A program made the translations under genes and the position numbers. From assembly GCA_910588505.1 (NCBI GenBank), contig CAJUPQ010000004.1, positions 15,810-79,809 of the forward strand: a stretch of DNA of 64,000 nucleotides. The letters are read 5' to 3'. The notes below the pieces were generated by a model. That model was not told where the DNA came from. It was given only the letters and a program-made list of their open reading frames with translations, and made no database searches. The stretch comes from an uncultured Hungatella sp. (GTDB taxonomy: Bacteria; Bacillota; Clostridia; Lachnospirales; Lachnospiraceae). The stretch's first letter is position 1; every line of letters begins with the position of its first letter. This document shows positions 8,611-16,022 of the stretch, piece by piece.

Positions 8611-8961
8611 TCACCCCCGCAAAATCTTCCCCATAGCCTTCCCCCTGGCCAGCTCGTCCACCAGCTTATCCAGGTAGCGGATCTTCTGCATCAGCGGGTC
8701 CTCTATATCCTCCACCCGGACGCCGCACACCACCCCTTTGATCAGGCTGCAATTGGGATTCATGGCCGGCGCCTGGGCAAAAAATGTCCCATAATCCACA
8801 TCCTTCTCAAGCTGCCTTACAATCCCCTCCTTATCATACCCTGTAAGCCAGCAGATGATCTCATCCACCTCCTCTTTTGTCCTGTTTTTCCTCTCCGCTT
8901 TCTGCACCAGCAGAGGATAGATCTTAGAAAAACTCATGGCAAATACCTTGTTGTTCTCCAT
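8611..8961 (-). CDS. DUF2200 family protein
   Basis: 116 aa, cytoplasmic, recognised by overall resemblance to DUF2200: FAMSFSKIYPLLVQKAERK at the start, then EEVDEIICWLTGYDKEG, the short FFAQAPAMNPN segment and the C-terminal IEDPLMQKIRYLDKLVDELA. Proteins of this family are small, widespread in Firmicutes and of unknown function. The start is supported by GGAGGG four bases before the ATG. It is transcribed alone, convergent with the MATE gene and separated from the DUF1349 gene by a copy of the dispersed repeat. Confidence 0.85.
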   Translation of the reverse strand: MENNKVFAMSFSKIYPLLVQKAERKNRTKEEVDEIICWLTGYDKEGIVRQLEKDVDYGTFFAQAPAMNPNCSLIKGVVCGVRVEDIEDPLMQKIRYLDKLVDELARGKAMGKILRG

Positions 8962-9044
8962 ATGTCCCTCCGTTATCTCTCAAAAATTGACGTCTCTTTT
9001 CTGTAGCACCTTAAACTGGATAAAATGGAACTTTAAGTTTGTCG

Positions 9045-9115
9045 TATTGGTGTATAATTGAGTGAGCATAGGGCAAGGATTGTCGTAGGGCCAGTCAGAG
9101 AAGGAGAGATGTCCC
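9045..9115 (+). repeat. Dispersed intergenic repeat family 1, copy A
   Basis: About 70 bases containing the family core GTGAGCA ... ATTGTCGT ... GCCAGTCAGAGAAGG ... AGATGTC. The leading part (GGTGTATAATTGAGTGAG) matches copies B and D, and the core is nearly identical to copy C at 39824-39873. Its 3' end overlaps the last codons and the stop of the DUF1349 gene on the other strand. Confidence 0.75.
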
Positions 9116-9715
9116 GTCCGGCTTTTGCCCGTCATGGGCCGGCCATCTACACTCCGTGATCTCCATATCCGTAAAAACCGCCTTAAAAGAGGAATCCTCC
9201 GGGCTGCAGGCATAGATGCCAAACCGGATCTGCCCGCCACCCTTCCACATATGGCAGACGCGCATCTGGCTGTAGCAGACCCCGTCAGGAGAACATTCGA
9301 TGCAGTAATCGTCCTCCCTGCGGCTTAAGCGGTACCACATGGACTTTACGGAGGCGTCCATAGCCGTGGTGGCCCAGTCGGAATAACCGTTGTTGGTCAC
9401 AACACTGCCCAAATGCTGAAATTCCTCATTCTCATACTCAATCGAACCTTTCAGCCAGTTCTCACTGTCCAGATACATGACGATACCGCACTGGTCGAAC
9501 CGGTGACTGCTTTCAAACTCCGTCCTGACCACAAAGGAAAAATACCGCTCGTCTGTGGTCATCTGCAGCACAGGGGCATTGTCATTTCTGAAATGATAGT
9601 AAGTCCTCTGCCACAGATCCGTATGGGGACTGGTTATAATCTCCACCCGCCCATCCTCCACAGACCAGGCCTTAGGCTTCCTGGTCCACTCCAGCTTCCC
9701 TACATCCACCTTCAT
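9095..9715 (-). CDS. DUF1349 domain protein (concanavalin-like fold)
   Basis: 206 aa, resembling DUF1349 proteins of the YoaI/'regulation of enolase' group, a beta-sandwich of the concanavalin A type. Recognisable stretches are DLWQRTYYHFRNDNAPVLQM, QCGIVMYLDSENWLKGSIEY, LGSVVTNNGYSDWAT and the closing RFGIYACSP. The start at 9715 shares a base with the stop codon of the upstream gene (TGATG), so the two are translationally coupled. The last residues and the stop fall inside dispersed-repeat copy A, so the tail may have been replaced by the repeat. The family function is uncertain; carbohydrate binding is plausible. Confidence 0.82.
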   Translation of the reverse strand: MKVDVGKLEWTRKPKAWSVEDGRVEIITSPHTDLWQRTYYHFRNDNAPVLQMTTDERYFSFVVRTEFESSHRFDQCGIVMYLDSENWLKGSIEYENEEFQHLGSVVTNNGYSDWATTAMDASVKSMWYRLSRREDDYCIECSPDGVCYSQMRVCHMWKGGGQIRFGIYACSPEDSSFKAVFTDMEITECRWPAHDGQKPDGTSLLL

Positions 9716-10644
9716 CACTCCATCTCCTTCATCCACTCTATCAGAACCCCCTTGCTGCCGCACACAGGGCAGGTATAGGTTCCGAAATAATAAGCCACCT
9801 TCCACTCATCCTCCACGCCCAGAAGATGTACCAGATTGCTGAACCACACATACGTGTCCTCATAGCTTTTCCCGTCCCATTTCCCGATGACAGACGGGGC
9901 TGGCTCTATCTTCTCCAGCTGCTCCCGGTCATAAAACCCGTCGGCCTCCATCTCCTCATCATAGTACCCGCAGTCCGGACAGCTTAAAGGGCACTGCTCC
10001 CACTGGCCCATAAGCATCTGAAATGCCGCCTCCCTGTCTCCCAGGATCGCCAGCACGTCCGTGCAGAAGTACTGGCGCTTCCAATCAGGCTCCATCTCCT
10101 TTAACCGGTCCATATATTGGCCGAGAAACTCCTTAGTCCTCTCCTGCACAACAGCCACGCTGCGGCGGTAGCTGTCCATAACTTCCTCAGGCATCAGAGC
10201 CTCCCTCTCACTTCCCCCGCCGCAGTAGGGAATATCCGTGGCCAGCACATCCCCTGCCAGGACAATAACCTTCATCTGCCAGTCAAAATCTCCCTCCTGC
10301 CTCTTTAATTCCAGCAAAAGAGCCAGATAGGGCATGACCAGATAAGAGGCGTGGTACAAGCTTAACTGGTGGGTCAGATTCTCACTGAGATTGTCAAATA
10401 TGATCTCATAGCTGTCTTTCTCTTCATCGTCCAGCCTGCGAAGCTTCTCCGTGTCCGGGATCAGCTCCTTTGGGCAGAACAAAAAAGCCACGTCCTCCCT
10501 CACATCGCCGTAGGCTCCCTGGTAGGTTTCCCACAGCTTTGAAGTAAACTCCACCGGTTTCAGCTGCATTCTAAGCTCCTTAACCTTATTAAGCCCTTTC
10601 TCAATCTCCGCTTTCCACATGTCGGACTGCTCCTGCTTTGTCAT
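9715..10644 (-). CDS. Hypothetical protein with two CxxC zinc-ribbon-like pairs
   Basis: 309 aa, not confidently assigned to a family. The protein is soluble, rich in Trp, Tyr and Glu, and mostly helical by composition. It carries CPDCGYYDEE near residue 225 and CPVCGSKG near residue 297, which could jointly bind one zinc ion. The AGGAGAGG site precedes the ATG at 10644. Its stop overlaps the start of the DUF1349 gene, and KptA lies 70 bases upstream on the same strand, so the three genes may form one unit. The helical body recalls stand-alone proteins found in toxin/immunity islands, but no specific claim is justified. Confidence 0.75.
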   Translation of the reverse strand: MTKQEQSDMWKAEIEKGLNKVKELRMQLKPVEFTSKLWETYQGAYGDVREDVAFLFCPKELIPDTEKLRRLDDEEKDSYEIIFDNLSENLTHQLSLYHASYLVMPYLALLLELKRQEGDFDWQMKVIVLAGDVLATDIPYCGGGSEREALMPEEVMDSYRRSVAVVQERTKEFLGQYMDRLKEMEPDWKRQYFCTDVLAILGDREAAFQMLMGQWEQCPLSCPDCGYYDEEMEADGFYDREQLEKIEPAPSVIGKWDGKSYEDTYVWFSNLVHLLGVEDEWKVAYYFGTYTCPVCGSKGVLIEWMKEME

Positions 10645-10714
10645 ATTGCCTCTCCTCCTACTGTTTTTATTGATTTTCTATCTTTTGGGAATTGTGTTCC
10701 CGAAAAAATCCTGT

Positions 10715-11275
10715 TCAGGCACCTTTTATTGTCTCCAGATACTTTGCCGGAACCTCCTTCACCAGCCACACCCCGTTTTCCGACAGATAAAACACGTACC
10801 CGTCCCACGCCATCTGCCCGGCGTCAACCTTCAGCACAGCCGGAACCCCGTGGCGCTGCCCCACCTTCACAGCCATCTGGTAATCCCCGGACAGATGGAC
10901 ATACAGCCTGCTGCCGGGCCTAAGCCCCTCCCGCTTATTCAGAATACTTCCCAGAAACCGGGTGGCCGTGCCGTGGTACAGCACATCCGGCGGGTCAGTC
11001 TCCACAAGTTCCACGTCCACCTGAATACTGTGCCCCTGATTGGCTCTGATCTTTGTGCAGTCCTCATTAAAAGCGAACCGCTTCTTGTCATTGGTGCGGA
11101 CAACCTCCTTCAAAGTCTCCATATCCAGGGCTCTCCCCGTCTCATTGACGCCCCGGATCAGCTCCTTCACATCCGCCCAGCCGTGTTTGTCCAGCCGGAT
11201 CCCGGCGGCGCCGGGGTTGTGGCGCAGCACCAGGCTGATAAATTTGCTCACGTTTTTATAAGGATCATTTCCCAT
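10715..11275 (-). CDS. kptA: RNA 2'-phosphotransferase (Tpt1/KptA family)
   Basis: 186 aa, the usual bacterial length. The family transfers a 2'-phosphate from RNA to NAD+, giving ADP-ribose cyclic phosphate; in fungi it acts in tRNA splicing, while its bacterial role is unsettled. The conserved Arg-His pair is seen in SLVLRHNP (R18, H19), the motif IRANQGHS near residue 80, and the NAD-binding half with LYHGTA, RLYVHLSGD and AVKVGQRHG. The start is supported by AAGGAAAGG before the ATG. It lies upstream of, and in line with, the zinc-ribbon and DUF1349 genes. Confidence 0.92.
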   Translation of the reverse strand: MGNDPYKNVSKFISLVLRHNPGAAGIRLDKHGWADVKELIRGVNETGRALDMETLKEVVRTNDKKRFAFNEDCTKIRANQGHSIQVDVELVETDPPDVLYHGTATRFLGSILNKREGLRPGSRLYVHLSGDYQMAVKVGQRHGVPAVLKVDAGQMAWDGYVFYLSENGVWLVKEVPAKYLETIKGA

Positions 11276-11419
11276 ATGCGTCCCTTTCCTTTTTCTGTGT
11301 CATTTCCTCCTGTGTCTGTCCGGTACATGATCTCAACCGTCACTCATACATAGCTGCACCTACCGCCCATTACACGGCTATATCTGCCAATCTGTTGTGT
11401 CACGCTTTGAATCTGATGT

Positions 11420-11537
11420 TTAAATGGAATCCCGACATTTATCCAGTAATCTCTTTTCAAGTTCCTCTGGAATCTTCTTGTCCTGCATAATAAGGATCGA
11501 TTATAATCATCCTGTTTGCATTGGGATTATTCTCCAT
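11420..11537 (-). pseudogene. Short frameshifted coding remnant
   Basis: An ATG at 11537 opens a frame reading NNPNANRMIIIDPYYAG. After a one-base shift it continues as KIPEELEKRLLDKCRDS to a stop at 11420-11422. The two parts read naturally as one C-terminal segment, so this looks like the tail of a lost gene. The family is not recognised. It lies in a gene-poor zone of about 600 bases between kptA and 11880. Confidence 0.35.
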
Positions 11538-11574
11538 CTCTACTCTGCCTCCAAACTCTGTCTTAAGCAGTCAG

Positions 11575-11710
11575 GAATTAATGCAATGATGTACTAGTTC
11601 CAATCACCCCAAGGATAGGCTCCATAAACACCAGCCCCGCCCCGGTCAGCACCACCATCATACCGGCAGACACATAAACGGAAACTGCGCTTGTCTGGCA
11701 TTTTTTATTC
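11575..11710 (-). pseudogene. Fragment of a MATE transporter gene
   Basis: The minus strand encodes TSAVSVYVSAGMMVVLTGAG followed by LVFMEPILGVIG. This matches the second-helix region of MATE transporters, where FMEPIL and a following glycine are characteristic. No start or remainder of the gene is present. An AGGAGG-like site and ATG upstream are out of frame with it. It is a decayed internal fragment. Confidence 0.5.
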
Positions 11711-11810
11711 CTCCTTTGAAAAAATCGGTTCCCTGGTTCACCTTCCATTATAATGATTTTTCACAAAAATACAATCCGATTATGATGTGGTCGGCAGACA
11801 GAAAGTATGG

Positions 11811-11816
11811 TATACT
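11811..11816 (+). promoter_or_regulatory. Candidate -10 element for the 11880-12553 gene pair
   Basis: TATACT preceded by TATGG, an extended -10 arrangement, about 65 bases before the start codon at 11880. The matching -35 is weak. Confidence 0.45.
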
Positions 11817-11879
11817 TCCTAATAGCTGAAAGATACAGCCAAACCGTTGGCAGCGCAAACATAAATGGAGGTAAATACA

Positions 11880-12155
11880 ATGCAGGAAGCAATATTAAAG
11901 GTGCAGAACTTAGGAGTACCGCCAGAAGGCTTTGAGGGCGATTCCTTTCCCGGCGATGAGGAATTTCCCGATGAAGACACTCTCCAGTTCTGGGATGACT
12001 GGGTTGAAGCGGTTGATTCCATAAAAAGGCCCATAACCTGGGAGGAGGCTGAAATTCTTATTACGTGCTCTCCTACCGAACCTATGGCAGGTGTTGAGTG
12101 GACATTTCTGCACTGTATCGAAAGCGTTTTCGCGCCCCAAAGGAGGCGGTTATGA
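11880..12155 (+). CDS. Small acidic hypothetical protein
   Basis: 91 aa, strongly acidic, with many Glu, Asp and Trp residues (GDEEFPDEDTLQFWDDWVEA, later PITWEEAEILITCSP). No family is recognised. The start at 11880 is chosen because the upstream ATG at 11865 lies inside the GGAGGT ribosome site that serves 11880. Its end overlaps the start of the next gene by four bases (ATGA), so the two are co-translated. The size, acidity and pairing with a membrane-anchored partner resemble immunity-type proteins, but no toxin gene lies beside it. Confidence 0.65.
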   Translation: MQEAILKVQNLGVPPEGFEGDSFPGDEEFPDEDTLQFWDDWVEAVDSIKRPITWEEAEILITCSPTEPMAGVEWTFLHCIESVFAPQRRRL

Positions 12156-12553
12156 AAAGGCTGAAACCATTGGCAGTCTTCCTTTTATCCCTGCCATGTA
12201 TTCTGGCAGTCATTTGGGTTGCAGGTGAGATTTTCGGCATGTATGCAAACCACATGGCAACCAGGAAACAGACCAGTACGCTGGAGGAACATTTAGAAAG
12301 AGAAATCCCGGATATTGAGATTATACGCCTCTATTCGGAAACCGGAAATACGTCGGGAACCGGAAACCATGTTGAATGTCTCTCCTCTGCCCTTTTTTCC
12401 ACGCAAATGCAGAAGCCTGACATAGAGGAGCGCCTGTCAAAGTACTATATTTTTGATGAATGGAGCTGTTATGTGGATAAAACGGAGGACGGGTACTACA
12501 TCATCTATGTCAATACATCCGCTCCCTTTCCGGATAATATAGAGGGGCATTAA
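12152..12553 (+). CDS. Hypothetical membrane-anchored protein
   Basis: 133 aa with one N-terminal transmembrane segment (PLAVFLLSLPCILAVIWVAG, about 6-25) and an extracytoplasmic domain of about 105 residues ending DEWSCYVDKTEDGYYIIYVN. The start at 12152 is set by GGAGG just upstream and by the ATGA overlap with the acidic 91-aa protein; an earlier in-frame ATG at 12098 lies deep inside that gene. No family is recognised. Its codon use and base composition are lower in GC than the flanking housekeeping genes, suggesting later arrival. Confidence 0.6.
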   Translation: MKRLKPLAVFLLSLPCILAVIWVAGEIFGMYANHMATRKQTSTLEEHLEREIPDIEIIRLYSETGNTSGTGNHVECLSSALFSTQMQKPDIEERLSKYYIFDEWSCYVDKTEDGYYIIYVNTSAPFPDNIEGH

Positions 12554-12568
12554 TTAAAAACCGCCCTG

Positions 12569-12796
12569 TCAGAAGCGCAGATAAAATGAAGCGGGCTTGA
12601 TGGGGCAGCCAATGAGACTGAGCTGGGGAAGGGGCAAAAGGGAAATCCCCAGCCTTTTTTCCGCAAAAGCTGAAGCCCACTGGCTCACCGCCTGCTCGCT
12701 GGCCCCCGCGCACACCATCATAACCAGCAGAATCCAAAAAATCTTCAGCCTCTGGGGGAAATACTTGGGGAACTGGTTCCCCATAAGAGAAGCCAA
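12569..12796 (-). pseudogene. Fragment of an MFS transporter gene
   Basis: The minus strand encodes a stretch containing ASEQAVSQWASAFAEKRLG preceded by KIFWILLVMMVCAG. The (G)ASE-x3-SQW-x3-FAE pattern is typical of fucose-permease-like major facilitator proteins in Clostridia. The similarity stops abruptly after LGIS, and no gene start or other half is present, so this is an internal fragment. Confidence 0.5.
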
Positions 12797-12898
12797 TTCC
12801 GGTCTGCCAAATTGCTTTTATATTGATCTGCACAGCTAAAAAGAATAGACAGCGCTTTCTCTTTTGTCATCCCAGACTCCTTTTTCTTCGATTTCAAA

Positions 12899-12933
12899 GG
12901 GAGGCTGTAACACCGCAGTGCTACGCGCCTCCC
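12899..12933. repeat. Strong hairpin in gene-poor DNA
   Basis: GGGAGGC (12899-12905) and GCCTCCC (12927-12933) enclose further pairing GTAaCAC / GTGcTAC around a CGCA loop. There is no long T-tract on either side, so it is not a standard terminator. Otherwise the 12554-13120 stretch holds only the MFS fragment. Confidence 0.45.
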
Positions 12934-13120
12934 TTAATGACTGATTTTATCGTTGCCCGCCAACCTCAGGTCCATTCGCCCTGCATGGATTTCGGATTAT
13001 AGGTGTCAGCCACACCGGCAGGATGTCGCCTGCCTTCCTGTTATTATTATATTCCATTTACAGTAAAATAGCAAGCCTTTCTGTTTTCGGCCAAGCCCCG
13101 ACGCCCTGCTTTGATATGTG

Positions 13121-13858
13121 TTAATTAAAAATTTCAGTGCTTTTAGAAGTAATGATAAAACCGTTTTCATTGTCTTCCGGAATAATTTCAAAACATACGG
13201 TGCCAATATTGCTTTCGCCCTCAAAATCAACCGTATATCTTACCGTAATAAAATCACCGGATTCCTCATAATCGGCAAACGCGTATTGATAATCAGGAAA
13301 ATCAGAAACGCCAATGTAATAGTAACCATTCTGATAAAAGAAAGAGGTTTGCCCTTGTTCCATATCTTCAAAAGAAGGTTTTATATCTGGCAGGTCAATG
13401 CCAAACACCAATTTTGCATAGGCTTCTGCTTCTTCTAAACTAATTTTAACAACTGTTTCATCGAATCCTAAATCTTCACGATACACCTCTTCTGTTTCCA
13501 CACCTTCAAATGCGCCGGTGTAAGAATAAAACAGGAAATCCCGCCAAAACGTTTCATCCTTTGTTGTCTGGGAATTGAAATCATTCAATTCTCTACACAT
13601 CTGTGCCAGAAATTCCTTTCCCTGTTCCGTAAGTTCAAAAGCTGTTTCTGTCCCTTGCTGGGATTTCTGTTCATCCCCCGCAGAATCGGTTGTCTCCATT
13701 TCACCTGACGGTTCTTCCGGATTCTTTTTCGTGTCGGTTGTTGTTTCAGTTTCAAGAACAGAGATACTGTTTTCCAATGCTTCCTGTCTTTTATTTGTTC
13801 CGCAAGCGGTTAGACATAACATCATGGCCATAACTACTAATAAATATACTTTTTTCAT
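13121..13858 (-). CDS. Hypothetical lipoprotein
   Basis: 245 aa. The signal MKKVYLLVVMAMMLCLTAC ends in lipobox LTAC, so Cys19 should be lipidated. An S/T/E/D-rich linker (about 25-70) follows, then a globular domain rich in aromatic and acidic residues with DETFWRDFLFYSYTGAFEGV, YYYIGVSDFPDY and a C-terminal VCFEIIPEDNENGF. No catalytic motif is seen. The start at 13858 is set by AAAGGAG; the frame is open for 87 further codons upstream, but these are not protein-like. The pattern fits Lachnospiraceae lipoproteins of unknown function. GC content is lower than in the flanks. Confidence 0.75.
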   Translation of the reverse strand: MKKVYLLVVMAMMLCLTACGTNKRQEALENSISVLETETTTDTKKNPEEPSGEMETTDSAGDEQKSQQGTETAFELTEQGKEFLAQMCRELNDFNSQTTKDETFWRDFLFYSYTGAFEGVETEEVYREDLGFDETVVKISLEEAEAYAKLVFGIDLPDIKPSFEDMEQGQTSFFYQNGYYYIGVSDFPDYQYAFADYEESGDFITVRYTVDFEGESNIGTVCFEIIPEDNENGFIITSKSTEIFN

Positions 13859-14069
13859 TTTATCTGGTCTCCTTTTCAAAGTGTAAATTGTCACAGGAGT
13901 CATTATATGCCTTTGGGAATCATAAGTAAAGCATATCTTTTCCGTTCCCCCACCAAAGGTAACTTCCGCATTTCCGCCATGTATATCCATAAAACGGGGC
14001 AGCAAGGACCCGGTCACTTTTGAGCCTGCCCACCCAGAGGGTAAGGGACGGTTTGACCAAATTTTCAAG

Positions 14070-15326
14070 TCATCTCTGCTTCCCAAGAATCGCCTGGTCA
14101 GAGATTTCCCCGGCGGCAATCAGCGCCTTTTTAGTCAATGTAGGGCCGACTAATTCATAGACCAGCACAGCAAACAAAACCACATTCCGTACCATTTTTC
14201 CATCAGAAAGAGACGCCGCGGTGAGAGTCATGCCAAGGGCAACGCCTGCCTGAGGCAAAAGAGTAATCCCCAGATATTTCCGGATATTTTTATCACATCC
14301 TGTCATGGCGCAGCTGCCGTAGGCTCCGAAGATTTTGCCTGCGGAGCGGGACGCAATAAACAAAACTCCAATAAGAAGGGCGGCCGGATTACTTAAAATC
14401 TGCAAATCCAGCGCGGCGCCGGAAAGGACAAAAAACAGAACCGACAAAGGAGTGGTCCAACGGTCAAGGCGCTCCATAAGGGCGGCGGAGGTTCCGCATA
14501 TATTACAGAAGACCGTGCCGGTTATCATGCACACCAACAGAAGCGAAAAACTGCAGTGTACCGGCCCCGCGTTAAATTCTATTTTGGATAGCCCAACAGT
14601 CAGCAGCACAAAGGCTACGGAGACAGAAATACGGTTTGCCCGGGAATGGAAATACCGTTCGCTCCAGTTCAGCAAGAGCCCGCTGACCATTCCAAGAAGA
14701 ACGGACAGGACAATTTCCAAAATTGGTTCCACAGCCACGGTAATCACACTGATTCCGCCCTGCTCCAGGGCGCTGGCAATACCGAAAGAGGCGGCAAAAA
14801 GTATCAGACCTACCGCATCGTCAATAGCCACCACCATCAGCAGAAGCCGGGTAAGAGGCCCGTCTGCCTGATACTGACGGACAACCATAAGGGTTGCGGC
14901 GGGAGCTGTCGCGGCCGCAATAGCCCCCAGGGTAATGGCCGAAGGCAGAGAAAGGGCTGTCGGAAAACACATATGAAACAGAATCAGCGCCACATCCACC
15001 ACAAAAGTAGTGGCTACAGCCTGGAGGATTCCCACGGTGATTGCCTGCCTGCCCATTTTTTTCAGATCGTCAAGACGAAATTCATTTCCAATAGTAAAAG
15101 CGATAAAGCCTAATGCCGCGTCAGAGATGATTCCCAAAGCGCTGACCTCTTCCGGAGTATGGAAGCCCACGCCGGCAAGGCCCAGCCGTCCGATACAGTA
15201 GGGGCCAAAAAGAAGACCTGTGATCAGGTAAGCCGTGACAGCGGGCAGCCCGATCTTTTTGACCAGCCGCGACATCAAAAGCCCTCCGATCAGGGCCAGC
15301 GAGATACAAAGAAGAAGATTTTTCAT
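14070..15326 (-). CDS. Cation:proton antiporter (CPA2-type)
   Basis: 418 aa, about 12 membrane helices, monovalent cation:proton antiporter-2 family (Na+/H+ exchanger fold). Seen: LVKKIGLPAVTAYLITGLLF near the N-terminus, the SLPSAITLGAIAAATAPAAT helix, the central LLLMVVAIDDAVGLILFAAS with the paired acidic residues expected at the ion site, and a hydrophobic C-terminus without a TrkA domain. The start at 15326 follows GAAAGGTGG; 22 codons upstream are open but lack a ribosome site. It probably serves pH or Na+ homeostasis. It is monocistronic or read into the lipoprotein gene 210 bases downstream. Confidence 0.88.
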   Translation of the reverse strand: MKNLLLCISLALIGGLLMSRLVKKIGLPAVTAYLITGLLFGPYCIGRLGLAGVGFHTPEEVSALGIISDAALGFIAFTIGNEFRLDDLKKMGRQAITVGILQAVATTFVVDVALILFHMCFPTALSLPSAITLGAIAAATAPAATLMVVRQYQADGPLTRLLLMVVAIDDAVGLILFAASFGIASALEQGGISVITVAVEPILEIVLSVLLGMVSGLLLNWSERYFHSRANRISVSVAFVLLTVGLSKIEFNAGPVHCSFSLLLVCMITGTVFCNICGTSAALMERLDRWTTPLSVLFFVLSGAALDLQILSNPAALLIGVLFIASRSAGKIFGAYGSCAMTGCDKNIRKYLGITLLPQAGVALGMTLTAASLSDGKMVRNVVLFAVLVYELVGPTLTKKALIAAGEISDQAILGKQR

Positions 15327-15559
15327 AATAATACCACCTTTCTCATGGCTGTTTTGGGTCGGAATTGGCAAACATGAATTGAGCAGTTCCAATCTTTCGC
15401 AGTCTTTGTATATTTATTTTTTCTACATAAATATAGCACTTTTCTTCTGAAAATCAAGTGTCTATTTCTAATAAAAATTCGGATAATCTCTCTGGGTATC
15501 TGCCAAAAAAGTCTCAGCAGCAAACCACCCGGAATGCGATTCCCAATCCCCCGGCTGCC

Positions 15560-15877
15560 TCAACAACGTTGACTTAACACCCACCGGTTTTCCGTCTGAT
15601 AATAAATAAGCCATGCTCTTATTTCTCGGTTCCCGACAAACAGTGTGCAGTCGTACTCCACGGATGGAACCCCTGCATACATCCGTTTCTCCTGGGAATG
15701 AACCTTGATTTTACGGATAGTCTGAATCTGGCCGTCCTCATCTTCTATCTTCAACATTAACGGTATCATCCTCCCGGTGCTGGTAAACCAGCACTCACAG
15801 GCGATTTTCCTCTGGGTTCCCCTGACATGCCGCTCTCTCTCCGGCTGCCGGGAATGGATGCCGATTCCAAATGCCAT
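15560..15877 (-). CDS. Hypothetical 105-aa protein downstream of dinB
   Basis: 105 aa, basic, soluble, mostly beta by appearance: ACECWFTSTGRMIPLMLKIE, then IRKIKVHSQEKRMY and YDCTLFVGNREIRAWLIYY. No family is recognised. The start at 15877 is set by AGGAGGGCGG; the frame runs six codons further. It is on the same strand as dinB and the SRAP gene, 145 bases after dinB, with a strong hairpin in the gap. It may be part of the damage-response locus. No LexA box of its own is seen. Confidence 0.7.
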   Translation of the reverse strand: MAFGIGIHSRQPERERHVRGTQRKIACECWFTSTGRMIPLMLKIEDEDGQIQTIRKIKVHSQEKRMYAGVPSVEYDCTLFVGNREIRAWLIYYQTENRWVLSQRC

Positions 15878-15910
15878 ATTCCGCCCTCCTGTCATAAGTA
15901 TTGGTACACA

Positions 15911-15970
15911 AAGCTGTGCGTCTGCGAAGCGACGGCGTAGTGGTGCCTACGTCTAGCTTCGCAGACGTGC
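15911..15970. repeat. Long imperfect inverted repeat downstream of dinB
   Basis: Perfect arms GTCTGCGAAGC (15920-15930) and GCTTCGCAGAC (15956-15966) with extra pairing inside (GTAG / CTAC) and outside. There is no T-tract. It lies between dinB and the 105-aa gene and could be an mRNA processing or stability element or a small foldback insertion. Confidence 0.55.
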
Positions 15971-16022
15971 AGATGACACCGATATCAAGCAATTTATTCA
16001 CCGAAATTTAAGCAATGCTGTA

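Noticed and set aside
12597..12839. Plus-strand frame over the MFS fragment
   Set aside because: The minus strand carries the recognisable transporter sequence; the plus frame has no family resemblance.
13859..14069. Extended N-terminus of the 13121-13858 lipoprotein frame
   Set aside because: The lipoprotein signal and AAAGGAG site place the start at 13858; the upstream codons overlap the antiporter gene end.
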